A DNA stretch of 64,000 nt from the NCBI GenBank assembly GCA_024742765.1, contig JANSXT010000001.1, positions 248,001 to 312,000 of the forward strand, read 5' to 3'. Positions within the stretch are counted from its first letter, which is position 1. Each line of letters begins with the position of its first letter. The notes beneath the pieces are model-generated. The model was not told the origin of the DNA and made no database searches. It was given only the letters and a program-made list of their open reading frames with translations. The translations under genes and the position numbers were made by a program. Positions 29,053 to 38,467 of the stretch are shown piece by piece. The DNA comes from Phyllobacteriaceae bacterium. GTDB lineage: Bacteria > Pseudomonadota > Alphaproteobacteria > Rhizobiales > Rhizobiaceae.

Positions 29053-29086
29053 TTTTTAAGCCGGGCTCCGTAGTGCCCGGCTTTTT
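29053..29086. terminator. Bidirectional terminator between ndk and the thioesterase gene
   Basis: AAGCCGGGC (29058-29066) pairs with GCCCGGCTT (29075-29083) around an 8-nt loop, with T residues on the 3' side of each strand (29082-29086 on plus; the minus equivalent from 29053-29057). It separates the two convergent genes. Confidence 0.85.
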
Positions 29087-29517
29087 CATGCCCGGATGGC
29101 AAGCGCCTCAAACCGGTTCCGGGCGGATTCCGGCAGCGGCGTCGAGCGGTGCGTTGAAAGATCGGTCAGGACGATCACGCTTTCGGCGCTCCCCACGCGT
29201 TCATCGCCGGCGAACAAGGCCTGCGTGAGCGTCAGCGATGATTTGCCGATGCGCCCGACGGCGCTGGCGACCACCACATCTCCGGGAAACATCAGCTCGC
29301 GTTCGAACCGCACGGTCAGTTCGGCGATGACGAATTGCGTGCCTTCGGGCGGCAGGCCGTGCCCGGGATCGTAGAGGAACGCCACGCGGCCGCTCTCGAA
29401 CAGGGTGGCGAACACCGCATTGTTGATGTGCCCCTGCATGTCCGTGTCACCAAAACGCAGCCTTTCGGTGATCTGGTGGGGGTAGGCGGCCTGGCTCGGC
29501 GGGTCGGCGGCTGTCAT
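29086..29517 (-). CDS. Acyl-CoA thioesterase, 4HBT (hotdog) family
   Basis: A 143-residue hotdog-fold thioesterase. The family catalytic stretch LRFGDTDMQGHINNAVF matches the YbgC/4-hydroxybenzoyl-CoA thioesterase pattern with the catalytic Asp before GHINN. The substrate acyl-CoA is unknown. Convergent with ndk across a shared terminator and divergent from the hemolysin-III gene. Confidence 0.87.
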   Translation of the reverse strand: MTAADPPSQAAYPHQITERLRFGDTDMQGHINNAVFATLFESGRVAFLYDPGHGLPPEGTQFVIAELTVRFERELMFPGDVVVASAVGRIGKSSLTLTQALFAGDERVGSAESVIVLTDLSTHRSTPLPESARNRFEALAIRA

Positions 29518-29647
29518 GGTTTCTCCGGTTCGTCGGATTGGGGTGGGACCCCGCGGGGTGCGACAAAAACAGCATGGGCAAGCCGTTAAGAGCGCTCTAA
29601 GCTTTATCAGGTACCGTCAGTATGTTGAGTTGGGAAGTGGGTTTGAC

Positions 29648-30337
29648 GTGAGTGCTGTAGCAACGGACACCGAACTGGTTGTCGCGCCCGGTGCGGACTA
29701 TCCAGATTATGCGCGCGAGGAGCGCATCGCCGATGGCACGATCCATGTTCTGGGCGTTGCCGCCAGCCTGATCGGCTTTGCCTTCGTCTATGCCTTCGCC
29801 TTCACTACGCTCTCGGTGCCGCTCAACGTCGCGCTGATCGTTTACGGTCTGACCGTGTTCGGCCTGTTCTGTTTTTCCGCCGCCTATCACATGACGCCCT
29901 GGCCCGAAACGCGGCCGCTGCTGCGCCGCTTCGATCAGGCCGCGATCTTTCTGAAGATCGCCGGTTCCTATACGCCGGTCGTCGTCCTTGTCGGCGGCGG
30001 GCTGGCCTATTCGATTCTGGCGATGATCTGGGCCGCCGCGCTTCTGGGCGCCGCCGGCAAGCTCTTTTCCGGCGGCATGCTCGATCGCTACACGGTCATT
30101 CTTTATCTGGCGATGGGCTGGGCGAGCTTGCTCCTGGTCTGGCCGATGTTTGCGACCGTGCCATTCGTCGATGCCTGGCTGATCGTTGCCGGCGGTCTGA
30201 CCTATTCCGTCGGCGTGATCTTCCACCAGTGGGACGGGCTGAAATACCAGAACGCGGTCTGGCACGCTTTCGTCCTTTGCGCTTCGGCCTGCCACTTCAT
30301 CGCCATCGTCCACGCTTCGTTCGCGCTGTCGGCCTGA
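29648..30337 (+). CDS. Hemolysin III / PAQR family membrane protein
   Basis: A 229-residue integral membrane protein with seven hydrophobic segments, of the hemolysin III (YqfA/PAQR) family. Conserved polar residues are visible at SAAYHMTPWPE and at HAFVLCASACHFIAIVH, the putative metal-binding histidines of the family. The true function in bacteria is unsettled despite the name. A GTG start (VSAVATDTELV) is chosen because GGGAAGTGGG lies just upstream and upstream codons do not look coding. A 10-bp palindrome AGAGCGCTCT is at 29589-29598 in the leader. Confidence 0.85.
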   Translation: MSAVATDTELVVAPGADYPDYAREERIADGTIHVLGVAASLIGFAFVYAFAFTTLSVPLNVALIVYGLTVFGLFCFSAAYHMTPWPETRPLLRRFDQAAIFLKIAGSYTPVVVLVGGGLAYSILAMIWAAALLGAAGKLFSGGMLDRYTVILYLAMGWASLLLVWPMFATVPFVDAWLIVAGGLTYSVGVIFHQWDGLKYQNAVWHAFVLCASACHFIAIVHASFALSA

Positions 30338-30343
30338 GGTGCG

Positions 30344-30853
30344 TCAGCCGCGCAGCATCAGGATCAGCGCAATCGAATAGACCAGGATGCCGCCGGCGAT
30401 CAGGAAGATCTGATAATTGTTGGACACCGTCGCCTTGGTCTGCTCGGTGACCCGGTCGATCAGTTGCGGCCAGGTGTAGGAGACGAAATCGCCCTGTGTC
30501 ATGATCGAGACCAGCTTGCCGCTTTCATCGACGATCGGCAGGCGACGGAACCGGTCGTTCGACATGATGCGCAGCCAGTCCTGCAGATCGTCGTTTTCCT
30601 TGGCCACGCGCACATCGCTGGTCATGATGTCCGCCACCTTGGTCTTTGCGGCGTCGAGCTTGGCGTTGACCAGCCGCTTCATGATGTCCCGCTCGGTGAC
30701 CATTCCGACCACCTTGCTGTCACCGTCGACGACGACGACCGACCCGTAATTACGTTCCGACATGGCGGCCACGGCTTCGGCGACCGTTGCGTCGGCGGTG
30801 GTGGTCATCGGCTTGGGTTTGGATGCGTATTCCGGCCGGTCCATGATGCGCAT
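30344..30853 (-). CDS. CBS-pair domain protein with C-terminal membrane anchor
   Basis: A 169-residue protein with two CBS motifs (about residues 10-65, VAEAVAAMSERNYGSVVVVD, and 75-130, MTSDVRVAKENDDLQDWLRI) followed by a single transmembrane helix at the C-terminus (FLIAGGILVYSIALILMLRG). CBS pairs sense adenosine nucleotides. The tail anchor suggests membrane placement with the sensor in the cytoplasm. A strong GGAGG ribosome site precedes the ATG. It is convergent with the hemolysin-III gene, 6 bp apart. Partner unknown. Confidence 0.88.
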   Translation of the reverse strand: MRIMDRPEYASKPKPMTTTADATVAEAVAAMSERNYGSVVVVDGDSKVVGMVTERDIMKRLVNAKLDAAKTKVADIMTSDVRVAKENDDLQDWLRIMSNDRFRRLPIVDESGKLVSIMTQGDFVSYTWPQLIDRVTEQTKATVSNNYQIFLIAGGILVYSIALILMLRG

Positions 30854-30926
30854 GGCGGTTCCTCCTGTGATTGCCAGTTCATAGGAAGATAGGGTGCCTT
30901 GCGTCGGCGACGACCGCAAGCGTCCG

Positions 30927-31397
30927 TCAGCGCTCGTCTTGCCAGCGCGCCGCGTCCGCGTCGTCGGCTTCCTTTGCTTCGACCCAGCCGCCAATAGCGC
31001 CATCGGCGAGATGTTCGCGCTTCCAGAACGGCGCGCTGGTCTTGAGGTAATCCATCATGAAGTCCGCCGCCTCGAAGGCGGCGCGCCGATGCGCCGATGC
31101 GGCGATGACAAGCACGATCCCTTCGCCCGGCCGGACCAGACCGTGCCGGTGGATCACGGTCAGCGCGTCGAGCGGCCAGCGTGCGCAGGCTTGCTCCGCA
31201 ATGCGCCGCATCTGCGCCTCGGCCATGCCCGGATAGTGCTGCAATTCGAGCGCGGAGAGACGTCCGCCCTCGTCGCGGCACAGGCCGGTGAAGGTGACGA
31301 GCGCGCCGATGCCGGGCCGGCCCTCGGTGATGGCCGCGCATTCGCGCGCCGCATCGAACGGTTCGGATTGAAGCCGGATATCGGGCGAGGCGTGCAT
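30927..31397 (-). CDS. moaE: Molybdopterin synthase catalytic subunit
   Basis: MoaE converts precursor Z (cPMP) to molybdopterin with sulfur delivered by MoaD. The 156-residue sequence has GALVTFTGLCRDE, HRHGLVRPGEGIVLVI and the conserved lysine-containing DYLKTSAPFWKREH. The ATG at 31397 is used; a TTG two codons upstream is possible. The gap from moaD is 7 bp. Confidence 0.95.
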   Translation of the reverse strand: MHASPDIRLQSEPFDAARECAAITEGRPGIGALVTFTGLCRDEGGRLSALELQHYPGMAEAQMRRIAEQACARWPLDALTVIHRHGLVRPGEGIVLVIAASAHRRAAFEAADFMMDYLKTSAPFWKREHLADGAIGGWVEAKEADDADAARWQDER

Positions 31398-31404
31398 CGC
31401 CAAG

Positions 31405-31668
31405 TCAGCCGCCGGTCATCGGCGGGAAGAGGGCGATCTCGCGCGCCGTGCCGATCTGATCGGTTGGATGGATATGTTCCTGGTTGACGGCCATGCGGAT
31501 CGCATGTGCGTCATCAAGCGCCAGCGCGTAATTCTCGCCGCGCGCCTTCAGCCAGGCGATCACATCGGCGCCGGTTTGCACATCGTCCGGCAGGTCCAGC
31601 ATCTCCTCCTGGACGCCGATACGCTCGCGCACCCAGGCAAAATAGACGAATTTGACGTTTTGGCTCAT
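31405..31668 (-). CDS. moaD: Molybdopterin synthase sulfur-carrier subunit
   Basis: MoaD is the ubiquitin-fold protein whose C-terminal Gly-Gly becomes a thiocarboxylate and donates sulfur. The 87-residue protein begins MSQNVKFVYFAWVRERIG and ends PPMTGG, as required. It starts one base after the pgsA stop, and moaE follows, so the three are one transcript. Confidence 0.95.
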   Translation of the reverse strand: MSQNVKFVYFAWVRERIGVQEEMLDLPDDVQTGADVIAWLKARGENYALALDDAHAIRMAVNQEHIHPTDQIGTAREIALFPPMTGG

Positions 31669-31669
31669 C

Positions 31670-32266
31670 TCACCCTCCCGTCACATGCCGCATGCCGGCA
31701 CGGAAATAGTCCCAGCCCGTATAAAGCGTGATCAGCGCGGAAACCCACAACAGCACCAGCCCGGTTTCGGACACAAGGGGAATGATCGTGTCGCCCGCCG
31801 GGCCGGCCAGAAGAAAGCCGATGGCGATCAGTTGCATCGTTGTCTTCCATTTGGCGAGTTGGCTGACCGGCACCGACACTTTCACCGCGGCAAGGTATTC
31901 GCGCAGGCCCGAGACCAGGATCTCGCGGCACAATATGATGATCGCCGCCCACAGCGACCAGCCGGCGATCGAGCCTTCGGCGGCAAGGAGCAAGAGCGCC
32001 ACAGATACCAGAAGCTTGTCGGCGATCGGGTCGAGCATCTTGCCGATGGCCGAACCCTGCTGCCATTTGCGCGCCAGATAGCCGTCCAGATAGTCGGTGA
32101 TCGAGGCGACGACGAAGATGGCAAGCGCCCACCAGCGCGCCGCGTTGCTCGCCTGAAAGCTGCCCTCGACGAAAAAGCACAGCACCATCAGCGGCACGGC
32201 GACGATCCGCGCATAGGTCAGAAGGTTCGGGATCGAGAACGTGTGAGATGCGGGCGTGTTCGCCAT
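31670..32266 (-). CDS. pgsA: CDP-diacylglycerol-glycerol-3-phosphate phosphatidyltransferase
   Basis: PgsA makes phosphatidylglycerophosphate, the committed step to phosphatidylglycerol and cardiolipin. The 198-residue membrane protein has the CDP-alcohol phosphatidyltransferase motif DYLDGYLARKWQQGSAIGK followed by MLDPIADK. Its start SIPNLLTYARIVAVPLMV is typical of PgsA. It lies 92 bp downstream of uvrC, as in other Rhizobiales. Confidence 0.95.
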   Translation of the reverse strand: MANTPASHTFSIPNLLTYARIVAVPLMVLCFFVEGSFQASNAARWWALAIFVVASITDYLDGYLARKWQQGSAIGKMLDPIADKLLVSVALLLLAAEGSIAGWSLWAAIIILCREILVSGLREYLAAVKVSVPVSQLAKWKTTMQLIAIGFLLAGPAGDTIIPLVSETGLVLLWVSALITLYTGWDYFRAGMRHVTGG

Positions 32267-32358
32267 CGGTGAAAAAAGCCCTTCACGGCCTCTTGGATCA
32301 CGGGACCCCTAATCAGCATCGCCGGTTCGGAGCGTCAAGCGCCCGTTGAATCTGGTCT

Positions 32359-34356
32359 TCACGCGCTGTCATGGAAATGGGCGTAAATCTGGGCCGCGAT
32401 GGCATCCGATATGCCGTCGACCCGGGCGATATCGTCCGCTGAAGCCCGCGCGACCGCCTTGGCGGTGCCGAAATGGTGCAGAAGGGCCCGCTTGCGCGCT
32501 GGCCCGATACCCTCGATCTCATCGAGCGGGTTGGCCACCATCTCCTTCTTGCGCCGGGCACGGTGGCTGCCGATGGCGAACCGGTGCGCCTCATCGCGCA
32601 GCCGCTGGGTGAAATAGAGCACCGGATCGCGCGGCGGCAGCGAGAAATCCTTGCGGCCGGGCATGAAGAACCGTTCGCGGCCCGCATCGCGATCGGGTCC
32701 TTTGGCGACACCGATCAGATCGATCTGCTCGGCAATGCCCAGATCGTCGAGGATGGCCTTCACCGCGTTGAGTTGGCCGAGCCCGCCATCGATCAGCAAA
32801 AGGTCCGGCCAGGCCGGCAGCGTGCCGCTGTCTTCGGCGTCCGTCTCGTCGCCACCATCGTCCCGTTCGGGGCCATGTTCCTTTACCAGACGCGAGAAGC
32901 GGCGCTCCATCACCTCGCGCATCATCCCGAAATCATCGCCCGGCGTCAGCTCTTCCGAGCGGATGTTGAACTTGCGGTACTGGTTCTTCACGAACCCTTC
33001 CGGGCCGGCGACGATCATCGCGCCAACCGCATTGGTGCCCATGATGTGCGAATTGTCGAACACCTCGATCCGGCGCGGGACCCGGTCCAGGCCGAACGTC
33101 TCGGCAAGGCCCTTCATCAGCTTGGCCTGCGAGGAGGTTTCCGCCAGCCGCCGGCCGAGCGCTTCCTTGGCATTGGCCATGGCGTGACCGACCAGTTCGC
33201 GCTTTTCGCCACGCTTGGGCACCAGGATCGACACCTTGCGTGCCGCGCGCAGGTTCAGCGCTTCTTCCAGCAGATCGCTTTCGGCGATGTCGTGCGACAG
33301 AAGGATCAGGCGTGGGCAGGGCTTGTCGTCATAAAATTGCGACAGGAAGGCGCCAAGCACGTCGCCCGGCTCCATCGCCGCATCGGCTTTCGGGAAATAG
33401 GCGCGGTTGCCCCAGTTCTGGCCGGTGCGGAAGAAGAAGACCTGCACGCAGGTGACGCCGCCTTCCTGATGGACGGCGAAGACGTCGGCCTCCTCGATGC
33501 CCTGCGGGTTGATGCCCTGTTGGCTCTGGATCGCGGTCAGCGCGCCGATCCGGTCGCGATAGACCGCCGCCCGCTCGAAATCGAGGTCCTCGGCGGCCTC
33601 CTGCATGGTGCGCGCCATTTGCGATTGCACGGCCCGGCTCTTGCCCGACAGGAACGCCTTTGCCTCGTCGACCAGCGACGCGTAGTCGTTGGCCGAAATC
33701 TCGCCCGTGCACGGCGCCGAACAGCGCTTGATCTGGTAGAGCAGGCACGGCCGCGTCCGGCTGTCATAGACGCTGTCGGTGCAGGTGCGCAAAAGGAACG
33801 CCCGCTGCAGGGCGTTGATCGTCCGGCCGACCGCGCCCGCCGATGCAAACGGGCCGAAATAGTCGGCCTTCTTGGTGCGCGCGCCGCGATGTTTGAACAG
33901 GCCCGGCGCCGCATGGTCCGCCGTCAGCATGATGTATGGAAAGCTCTTGTCATCACGCAAAAGCACGTTGAAGCGCGGCCGCAGGCGCTTGATCAGATTG
34001 GCTTCCAGCAGCAGCGCCTCGGTCTCGCTGCGTGTCGTCACGAATTCCATCGATGCGGTTTGCGCGATCATCCGGGCAATGCGGTTGGTGTGCCCGCCAA
34101 GCCGCGCATAGCTGGTCACCCGGTTCTTCAGCGACTTGGCCTTGCCGACATAAAGAACGTCGCCCGTGCCATTGAACATCCGATAGACGCCCGGCCTGTT
34201 GGGCAGCCGCTTGGCGAGCGCCGTGATCAGGTCGGGACCGGAAAGATCGCTTTCGGTGGCAGTCTGCTGTTCCCAGACCAGATCGCGCGCCAGCGCCTTG
34301 CCGGAGATGGCGGCATCCGCATCGGGCAGGGAATCGGTGTCCGGTGTCTGGTCCAT
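32359..34356 (-). CDS. uvrC: Excinuclease ABC subunit C
   Basis: UvrC makes the dual incisions of nucleotide excision repair. The 665-residue protein has the GIY-YIG domain near residues 60-140 ([20 protein letters not shown]), a UVR motif around residue 250, the RNase H-like endonuclease domain ([17 protein letters not shown], and [12 protein letters not shown]) and the C-terminal helix-hairpin-helix pair ([20 protein letters not shown]). The ATG at 34356 (MDQTPDTDS) is preferred; the frame is open further upstream. Confidence 0.96.
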   Translation of the reverse strand: MDQTPDTDSLPDADAAISGKALARDLVWEQQTATESDLSGPDLITALAKRLPNRPGVYRMFNGTGDVLYVGKAKSLKNRVTSYARLGGHTNRIARMIAQTASMEFVTTRSETEALLLEANLIKRLRPRFNVLLRDDKSFPYIMLTADHAAPGLFKHRGARTKKADYFGPFASAGAVGRTINALQRAFLLRTCTDSVYDSRTRPCLLYQIKRCSAPCTGEISANDYASLVDEAKAFLSGKSRAVQSQMARTMQEAAEDLDFERAAVYRDRIGALTAIQSQQGINPQGIEEADVFAVHQEGGVTCVQVFFFRTGQNWGNRAYFPKADAAMEPGDVLGAFLSQFYDDKPCPRLILLSHDIAESDLLEEALNLRAARKVSILVPKRGEKRELVGHAMANAKEALGRRLAETSSQAKLMKGLAETFGLDRVPRRIEVFDNSHIMGTNAVGAMIVAGPEGFVKNQYRKFNIRSEELTPGDDFGMMREVMERRFSRLVKEHGPERDDGGDETDAEDSGTLPAWPDLLLIDGGLGQLNAVKAILDDLGIAEQIDLIGVAKGPDRDAGRERFFMPGRKDFSLPPRDPVLYFTQRLRDEAHRFAIGSHRARRKKEMVANPLDEIEGIGPARKRALLHHFGTAKAVARASADDIARVDGISDAIAAQIYAHFHDSA

Positions 34357-34432
34357 CACATCTATGTGGGGCAGGTCGGCGGCGTGGTTCAAGTCTGCAC
34401 CTGTCAGCAGACAATGCCGGGCAGGCGCCGCT

Positions 34433-35212
34433 TCACTCTCCGGCGGTGGCGTCGGGCGTCTGCCAAGCCAGATGCTGGCCGCCATCGAGCGCGATCATCT
34501 GGCCGGTGACCGAACGTGCCTGCCACAGATAGCGGATCGTCGCGCCAAATTCGGCCAGGTCCGGTCCGTGCCCGAGCGGCACCGCGTCGGTCTGCATCGC
34601 GAAATCCTTGTCGCTCTGGCGCGGATTTTTGAGCGTCGGACCGGGGCCGATCGCATTGACGCGGATGCGCGGCGCGAGCGCCTGCGCCATGGTCTGCGTC
34701 GCAGTCCAGAGCGCCGACTTGGACAGCGTGTAGGAGAAAAAGCGCGGCGTCGGCTTCCAGACACGCTGGTCGATCATGTTGACGATGAGGCCATGGCGGT
34801 CGCCGGGAAGCGCTTCGGCCAACGCGCCCGCCAGCAGGACCGGCGCGCGCACATGCAGGTCGAAATGGGTGTCCCAGACCCCATCGTCGATCGCGCTCAC
34901 CGCATCATCGAGGAAGACCGACGCATTGTTGACCAGTATGTCGATCGGACGGCCCAGCGCCTCGGCCGCCCGGCCGATAAGCGCGCGGGCCTGGGCGGCA
35001 TCGGTCAGGTCGGCTTCGAGCGCAACGGCGCGGCCAGATAGGGCCGACAGCGATTCGGCAAGCGACTGGGCTTCAGCCATGGACGAACTGGCATGGATGG
35101 CGACATCGAACCCGTTTGCGGCGAGATCGGAAACAATGGCCCGGCCAATCCGCAGGGCGCCGCCGGTCACAAAGACCGCGGGCTTTTCCGTGTCGTTTGT
35201 GTCGTCGGCCAA
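34433..35212 (-). CDS. SDR family oxidoreductase (FolM/pteridine-reductase-like)
   Basis: A 259-residue NAD(P)-dependent short-chain dehydrogenase. It has the cofactor motif [21 protein letters not shown], and the catalytic tyrosine and lysine in [11 protein letters not shown]. The TGGALRIG form of the glycine motif and NNASVF resemble dihydromonapterin/pteridine reductases (FolM, PTR1), so pterin reduction is plausible but not proven. It lies 76 bp upstream of uvrC and 21 bp after the antiporter gene. Confidence 0.85.
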   Translation of the reverse strand: MADDTNDTEKPAVFVTGGALRIGRAIVSDLAANGFDVAIHASSSMAEAQSLAESLSALSGRAVALEADLTDAAQARALIGRAAEALGRPIDILVNNASVFLDDAVSAIDDGVWDTHFDLHVRAPVLLAGALAEALPGDRHGLIVNMIDQRVWKPTPRFFSYTLSKSALWTATQTMAQALAPRIRVNAIGPGPTLKNPRQSDKDFAMQTDAVPLGHGPDLAEFGATIRYLWQARSVTGQMIALDGGQHLAWQTPDATAGE

Positions 35213-35233
35213 AAGGGCGCCTCGCAGGGGTCG

Positions 35234-36190
35234 TTAGAAGACCACCACGACATAGGCCACATATCCCGCAAGCATAGCCGCACCCAGCATTTTTCCGGTC
35301 GTGATGCGGGCAAAGCAGATCGTCGCCAGAAGCAGCGAGGTCGCCAGCATCACCCAACTGTCGCGGATGATGATGTCCGGCGAGACCGGCACGGCGACCA
35401 CCATGCCGGTGATGCCCATGATCGCGGCGAGGTTGAAGATGTTCGAACCGATAATGTTGCCGAGCGCCACATCGGCTTCCCGGCGCATCGCCGCCGACAA
35501 TGTGGTCGCCAGTTCCGGCAGCGATGTCCCGATGGCAACGATGGTCAGACCGATGGCCGCCTCGGAAACACCGAACGCGCTGGCGATACCCGACGCGCCG
35601 GTCACGGTGAAATGCGCCGCGATGGGCAGGCCGATGATTCCGCCCACGAGAAAGACCGTGATCATCAGGGCGCTGTGCGGCGCTTCGCCGATCTCGTCAT
35701 GATAGTCGCCCGGCACTTCCTCTTCGTCGGCCTCGGCGATTGCCTGGCGCGCGCGGATGCCTTGCGCGACGATGAAGACGATCAACCCGCCGAACAGGCC
35801 CATCGCCTCGAACCTGGAGAGCAGGCCGTCGCTGATCAGCCACATAAAGGCAACGGTGAACGCCAGCATCACGGCAACGTTGCGCGACAGGCCGCGCTGA
35901 TTGGCGTGGATCGGCGAAAACAGCGCCGGAAGGCCCATCACCAGCAGCACATTGGCGATGTTCGATCCGACCACATTGCCCGTGGCGATGTCCGGAACGC
36001 CGGTCAGCGCCGATTGCAGCGCGACGAACAGTTCGGGCGCCGAAGTGCCGAAGGCGACGATCGTCAGGCCGATGATCAGCGCCGGAATACCGAGATTTTC
36101 CGCCAGCCCAACCGCGCCTTTCACCAGATAGTCGCCGGCAAAGACCAAGAGCACCAGACCGGCAACGAGCATGGCGATGTCAAACAGCAT
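35234..36190 (-). CDS. Calcium/sodium antiporter, CaCA family (second copy)
   Basis: A 318-residue inner-membrane exchanger with two alpha repeats: GTSAPELFVAL with GNVVGSNIANVLL, and GTSLPELATTL with GNIIGSNIFNLAA. Between the halves is an acidic cytoplasmic loop (EADEEEVPGDYHDE, about residues 140-165) missing from the copy at 7420-8367. The ATG at 36190 is used; a GTG four codons upstream is possible. A TATATA box lies at 36228-36233 on the minus strand. Likely first gene of a run through the SDR and uvrC. Confidence 0.92.
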   Translation of the reverse strand: MLFDIAMLVAGLVLLVFAGDYLVKGAVGLAENLGIPALIIGLTIVAFGTSAPELFVALQSALTGVPDIATGNVVGSNIANVLLVMGLPALFSPIHANQRGLSRNVAVMLAFTVAFMWLISDGLLSRFEAMGLFGGLIVFIVAQGIRARQAIAEADEEEVPGDYHDEIGEAPHSALMITVFLVGGIIGLPIAAHFTVTGASGIASAFGVSEAAIGLTIVAIGTSLPELATTLSAAMRREADVALGNIIGSNIFNLAAIMGITGMVVAVPVSPDIIIRDSWVMLATSLLLATICFARITTGKMLGAAMLAGYVAYVVVVF

Positions 36191-36452
36191 GTCAGGGATC
36201 ACTGTGCGCGTGAAAGGTGGAGACGCCTATATATGCGCTTGGCCGGCAAATGAAACAGGATCGCCCGAAATTCGGCGCGGCCGGGCTGTTGCCCAAATGC
36301 AACGCTGCGGAACTGCCACATTTGCGCCACCGAAACTCCCAATTTGCGATGCGGCGTTGCCGCAATTGCACGCCATTTCGGTTTCTGGAGCTTGGGGGCA
36401 CCCGCGCCGGATCGTTCCTTGCGGGAACCACGCAGAGTTTTGGAGTTCTGAC

Positions 36453-37100
36453 ATGAAAAAGACATCGACGCTTCTGGCGGCCGTTTCGCTGGCCGTCCTG
36501 ACGAGTGCCGGCGCGGCAATGGCGGCCGATGCCATTGACCTTCCGCCCGAGCCGCCGGCAGCCCCGCCGGTCGCACTTGCGCCCGCCGCCACCTGGTCCG
36601 GCTTTTATGCCGGTGCATTCGGCGCCTACAATTTCGGCACGTTCGACTCGTCCATCGGCGACATTGACGCCGAAGGCTTTGCGGGCGGTGCGTTCGCGGG
36701 CATCAACTTCCAGAACGGCGCATTCGTCTATGGCGCCGAAGCCGATCTTGGTTATTCGGGCGTCGACGGCACGCTGGGCGGCGCGGTTGCCGAACAGGGC
36801 GTCTTCGGTTCGCTGCGCGCCCGCGTCGGCTATGCGTTCGACCCGTTCATGATTTACGCGACCGCCGGTGGCGCGGCCACGCAGGCCGAAGTGACCGCCG
36901 GCGCCAATTCCGACGAAAACACCCATCTGGGCTGGACCGTCGGTGTCGGTGCGGATGCGATGCTGACCGACAATGTGTTCGGTCGCCTCGAATATCGCTA
37001 CACCGATTATCAGGACAAGAATTTCAACCTGGGCGGCACCGTCGTCTCCTCGGGTTTCCAGGAGAACACGATCCGCGCCGGTATCGGCCTGAAGTTCTGA
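36453..37100 (+). CDS. Outer membrane beta-barrel protein (Omp25/Omp31-like)
   Basis: A 215-residue exported porin-like protein. A signal peptide (LLAAVSLAVLTSAGAAMAADA, cleavage after AMA) is followed by a proline-rich linker and a barrel that opens with WSGFYAGAFGAYNFG, the hallmark of the Rhizobiales Omp25/31 and RopB group. It ends TIRAGIGLKF with the C-terminal phenylalanine needed for BAM insertion. The barrel has about eight strands. A TGGAG ribosome site precedes the ATG. Monocistronic, with its own leader and a strong terminator. Confidence 0.9.
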   Translation: MKKTSTLLAAVSLAVLTSAGAAMAADAIDLPPEPPAAPPVALAPAATWSGFYAGAFGAYNFGTFDSSIGDIDAEGFAGGAFAGINFQNGAFVYGAEADLGYSGVDGTLGGAVAEQGVFGSLRARVGYAFDPFMIYATAGGAATQAEVTAGANSDENTHLGWTVGVGADAMLTDNVFGRLEYRYTDYQDKNFNLGGTVVSSGFQENTIRAGIGLKF

Positions 37101-37121
37101 TCGCCGGTTCATGACCAAACG

Positions 37122-37153
37122 AAAGGCCGCGTCCCCCGGGACGCGGCCTTTTT
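37122..37153. terminator. Strong bidirectional terminator
   Basis: A perfect 14-bp inverted repeat (37122-37135 with 37138-37151, core GGCCGCGTCCC) followed by T residues on the plus strand and, read from the minus strand, by GTTTGG. It lies between the convergent outer membrane protein and GST genes. Confidence 0.85.
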
Positions 37154-37157
37154 CGTA

Positions 37158-37775
37158 TCAGGACGGCTTGTAGTCCTCATAGTCCGGGAACGCCTCCGCG
37201 AACCGGGTGATGAAACGCCGCAGCCGCGGCCGTCCGCGCCGCCAGTTGAGGTCGGCAAAGCGCAGATCGGCATAGCCCAGCGCTGCGGCAAGCGCGAAAT
37301 GTCCGCCATGCAGGCGTCCGCGCAGCGCCGGGACTTCCATCTCCAGCCAGTCAAACGTCCGTTCGGCCTTGCGCGCCTGATAGTCGAGCCATGGCGTGTG
37401 AACCTTTTCCTCGGGCCGCATGCGGCGCTCATAGACCTGCGCCAGCAGAACGTCGCAAAGACCGTCCGACGCCGCTTCCAGAATGTCGGCTTGGCGCCTC
37501 TTGTCCTTGGGACGCGGATAGAGCTTGTTGCCGCTCATCCGGTCCAACTCGCCCATGATCGCCCGGCTGTCGAAGATCGCCGTGCCGTCGTCGAGGACCA
37601 GCGTGGGGATCTTGCCCAGCGGGTTGGCGCCGGTGAGTTCGTCCGGCGCTTCTCCCGTCGCGATGATCTTCGGCGTCAGCGCGATGTCGAGCTTGAGCAC
37701 GATCTCCAGATGCCTCGCCGCCATGCGCACCTTGGCGCTGTAGGGCGAGGCGGTCGCATAAAGAAGGGTGGGCAT
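37158..37775 (-). CDS. Glutathione S-transferase family protein
   Basis: A 205-residue protein with an N-terminal thioredoxin-like domain (ATASPYSAKVRMAARHLEI, then GKIPTLVLDDGTAIFDSRAI, the glutathione-binding Asp-Ser) and an all-helical C-terminal domain (residues 90-205). The activity-site position is Ser (SPYS) rather than Cys. A GAAAGGAG ribosome site lies upstream. The conjugated substrate is unknown. Confidence 0.9.
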   Translation of the reverse strand: MPTLLYATASPYSAKVRMAARHLEIVLKLDIALTPKIIATGEAPDELTGANPLGKIPTLVLDDGTAIFDSRAIMGELDRMSGNKLYPRPKDKRRQADILEAASDGLCDVLLAQVYERRMRPEEKVHTPWLDYQARKAERTFDWLEMEVPALRGRLHGGHFALAAALGYADLRFADLNWRRGRPRLRRFITRFAEAFPDYEDYKPS

Positions 37776-37786
37776 AACGGCTCCTT

Positions 37787-38461
37787 TCAGTGGGAGGGCG
37801 GCACGACGACCGTCGGCAGCGGGCAATCGCGGCGGTCGACTTCTGGGCAGACCGCATAGCCGGCCAGATCGCGCGTCAGACAGATGCGTACGTCGCGCAG
37901 GAAACGCCGGTCGCAGGTGACCGCCACTGACGCGGCCGGCATGCCGGGATTGGCATCGAGGAACGCCCGTTCGACACTCCCGGGCTCAAGCCGGTCGATC
38001 GTCGCACGATCGCGGAATGCTTCGGGAATCGCGATTTTGGCGAAGGCTGCGCGGGTGGTTGCGAAAAAGTCGGTCTGCGTCAGGCCCGTGCAGCTTCCGT
38101 GCTTTTTCCACTGGTGCCGGACAAGGCCGGTCGACGGCATGATGTCGGCCATCGCCTCGGCCCGGTCGCGCGGCACCGACAGCGGTTCGTCCGTATCGCA
38201 AAATTCCGGCCATCCGCGCTCGAACTGCGGCCACAAACCGTGCACGATGAAGTCGAAATCGGCGTCCCGGCCGCATTGCTGCCTGTTGGCGCGCTCGCCT
38301 TCGGAGGCGCAATAGCCCGGCGACCAGGACAGGGCGAGGACGTAGAAATCAAACCCCTTGCCGAGCGGGAGCGAGGACCGCGATGCCGTGGAATCATCCA
38401 GACTGTCGCATGCGGCCAGAAGACCGGCCGCGAGCAACCCCAGAACGGTGAGTGGGCGCAT
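37787..38461 (-). CDS. Ribonuclease T2 family lipoprotein
   Basis: A 224-residue secreted RNase of the T2 family, which cuts RNA through 2',3'-cyclic phosphates. Both catalytic segments are intact: VHGLWPQ (His74) and HQWKKHGSC (His116 and His121). The N-terminus is a lipoprotein signal with lipobox LLAAC (Cys18), so it is expected to be membrane-anchored in the periplasm rather than freely secreted. Several cysteines could form disulfides. It is followed 11 bp later by GST and preceded by a small exported unknown. Confidence 0.92.
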   Translation of the reverse strand: MRPLTVLGLLAAGLLAACDSLDDSTASRSSLPLGKGFDFYVLALSWSPGYCASEGERANRQQCGRDADFDFIVHGLWPQFERGWPEFCDTDEPLSVPRDRAEAMADIMPSTGLVRHQWKKHGSCTGLTQTDFFATTRAAFAKIAIPEAFRDRATIDRLEPGSVERAFLDANPGMPAASVAVTCDRRFLRDVRICLTRDLAGYAVCPEVDRRDCPLPTVVVPPSH

Positions 38462-38467
38462 GGCAGG

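Noticed and set aside
32473-34509. A 678-codon plus-strand frame opposite uvrC
   Set aside because: Shadow of uvrC, whose GIY-YIG and helix-hairpin-helix motifs are plain on the minus strand.
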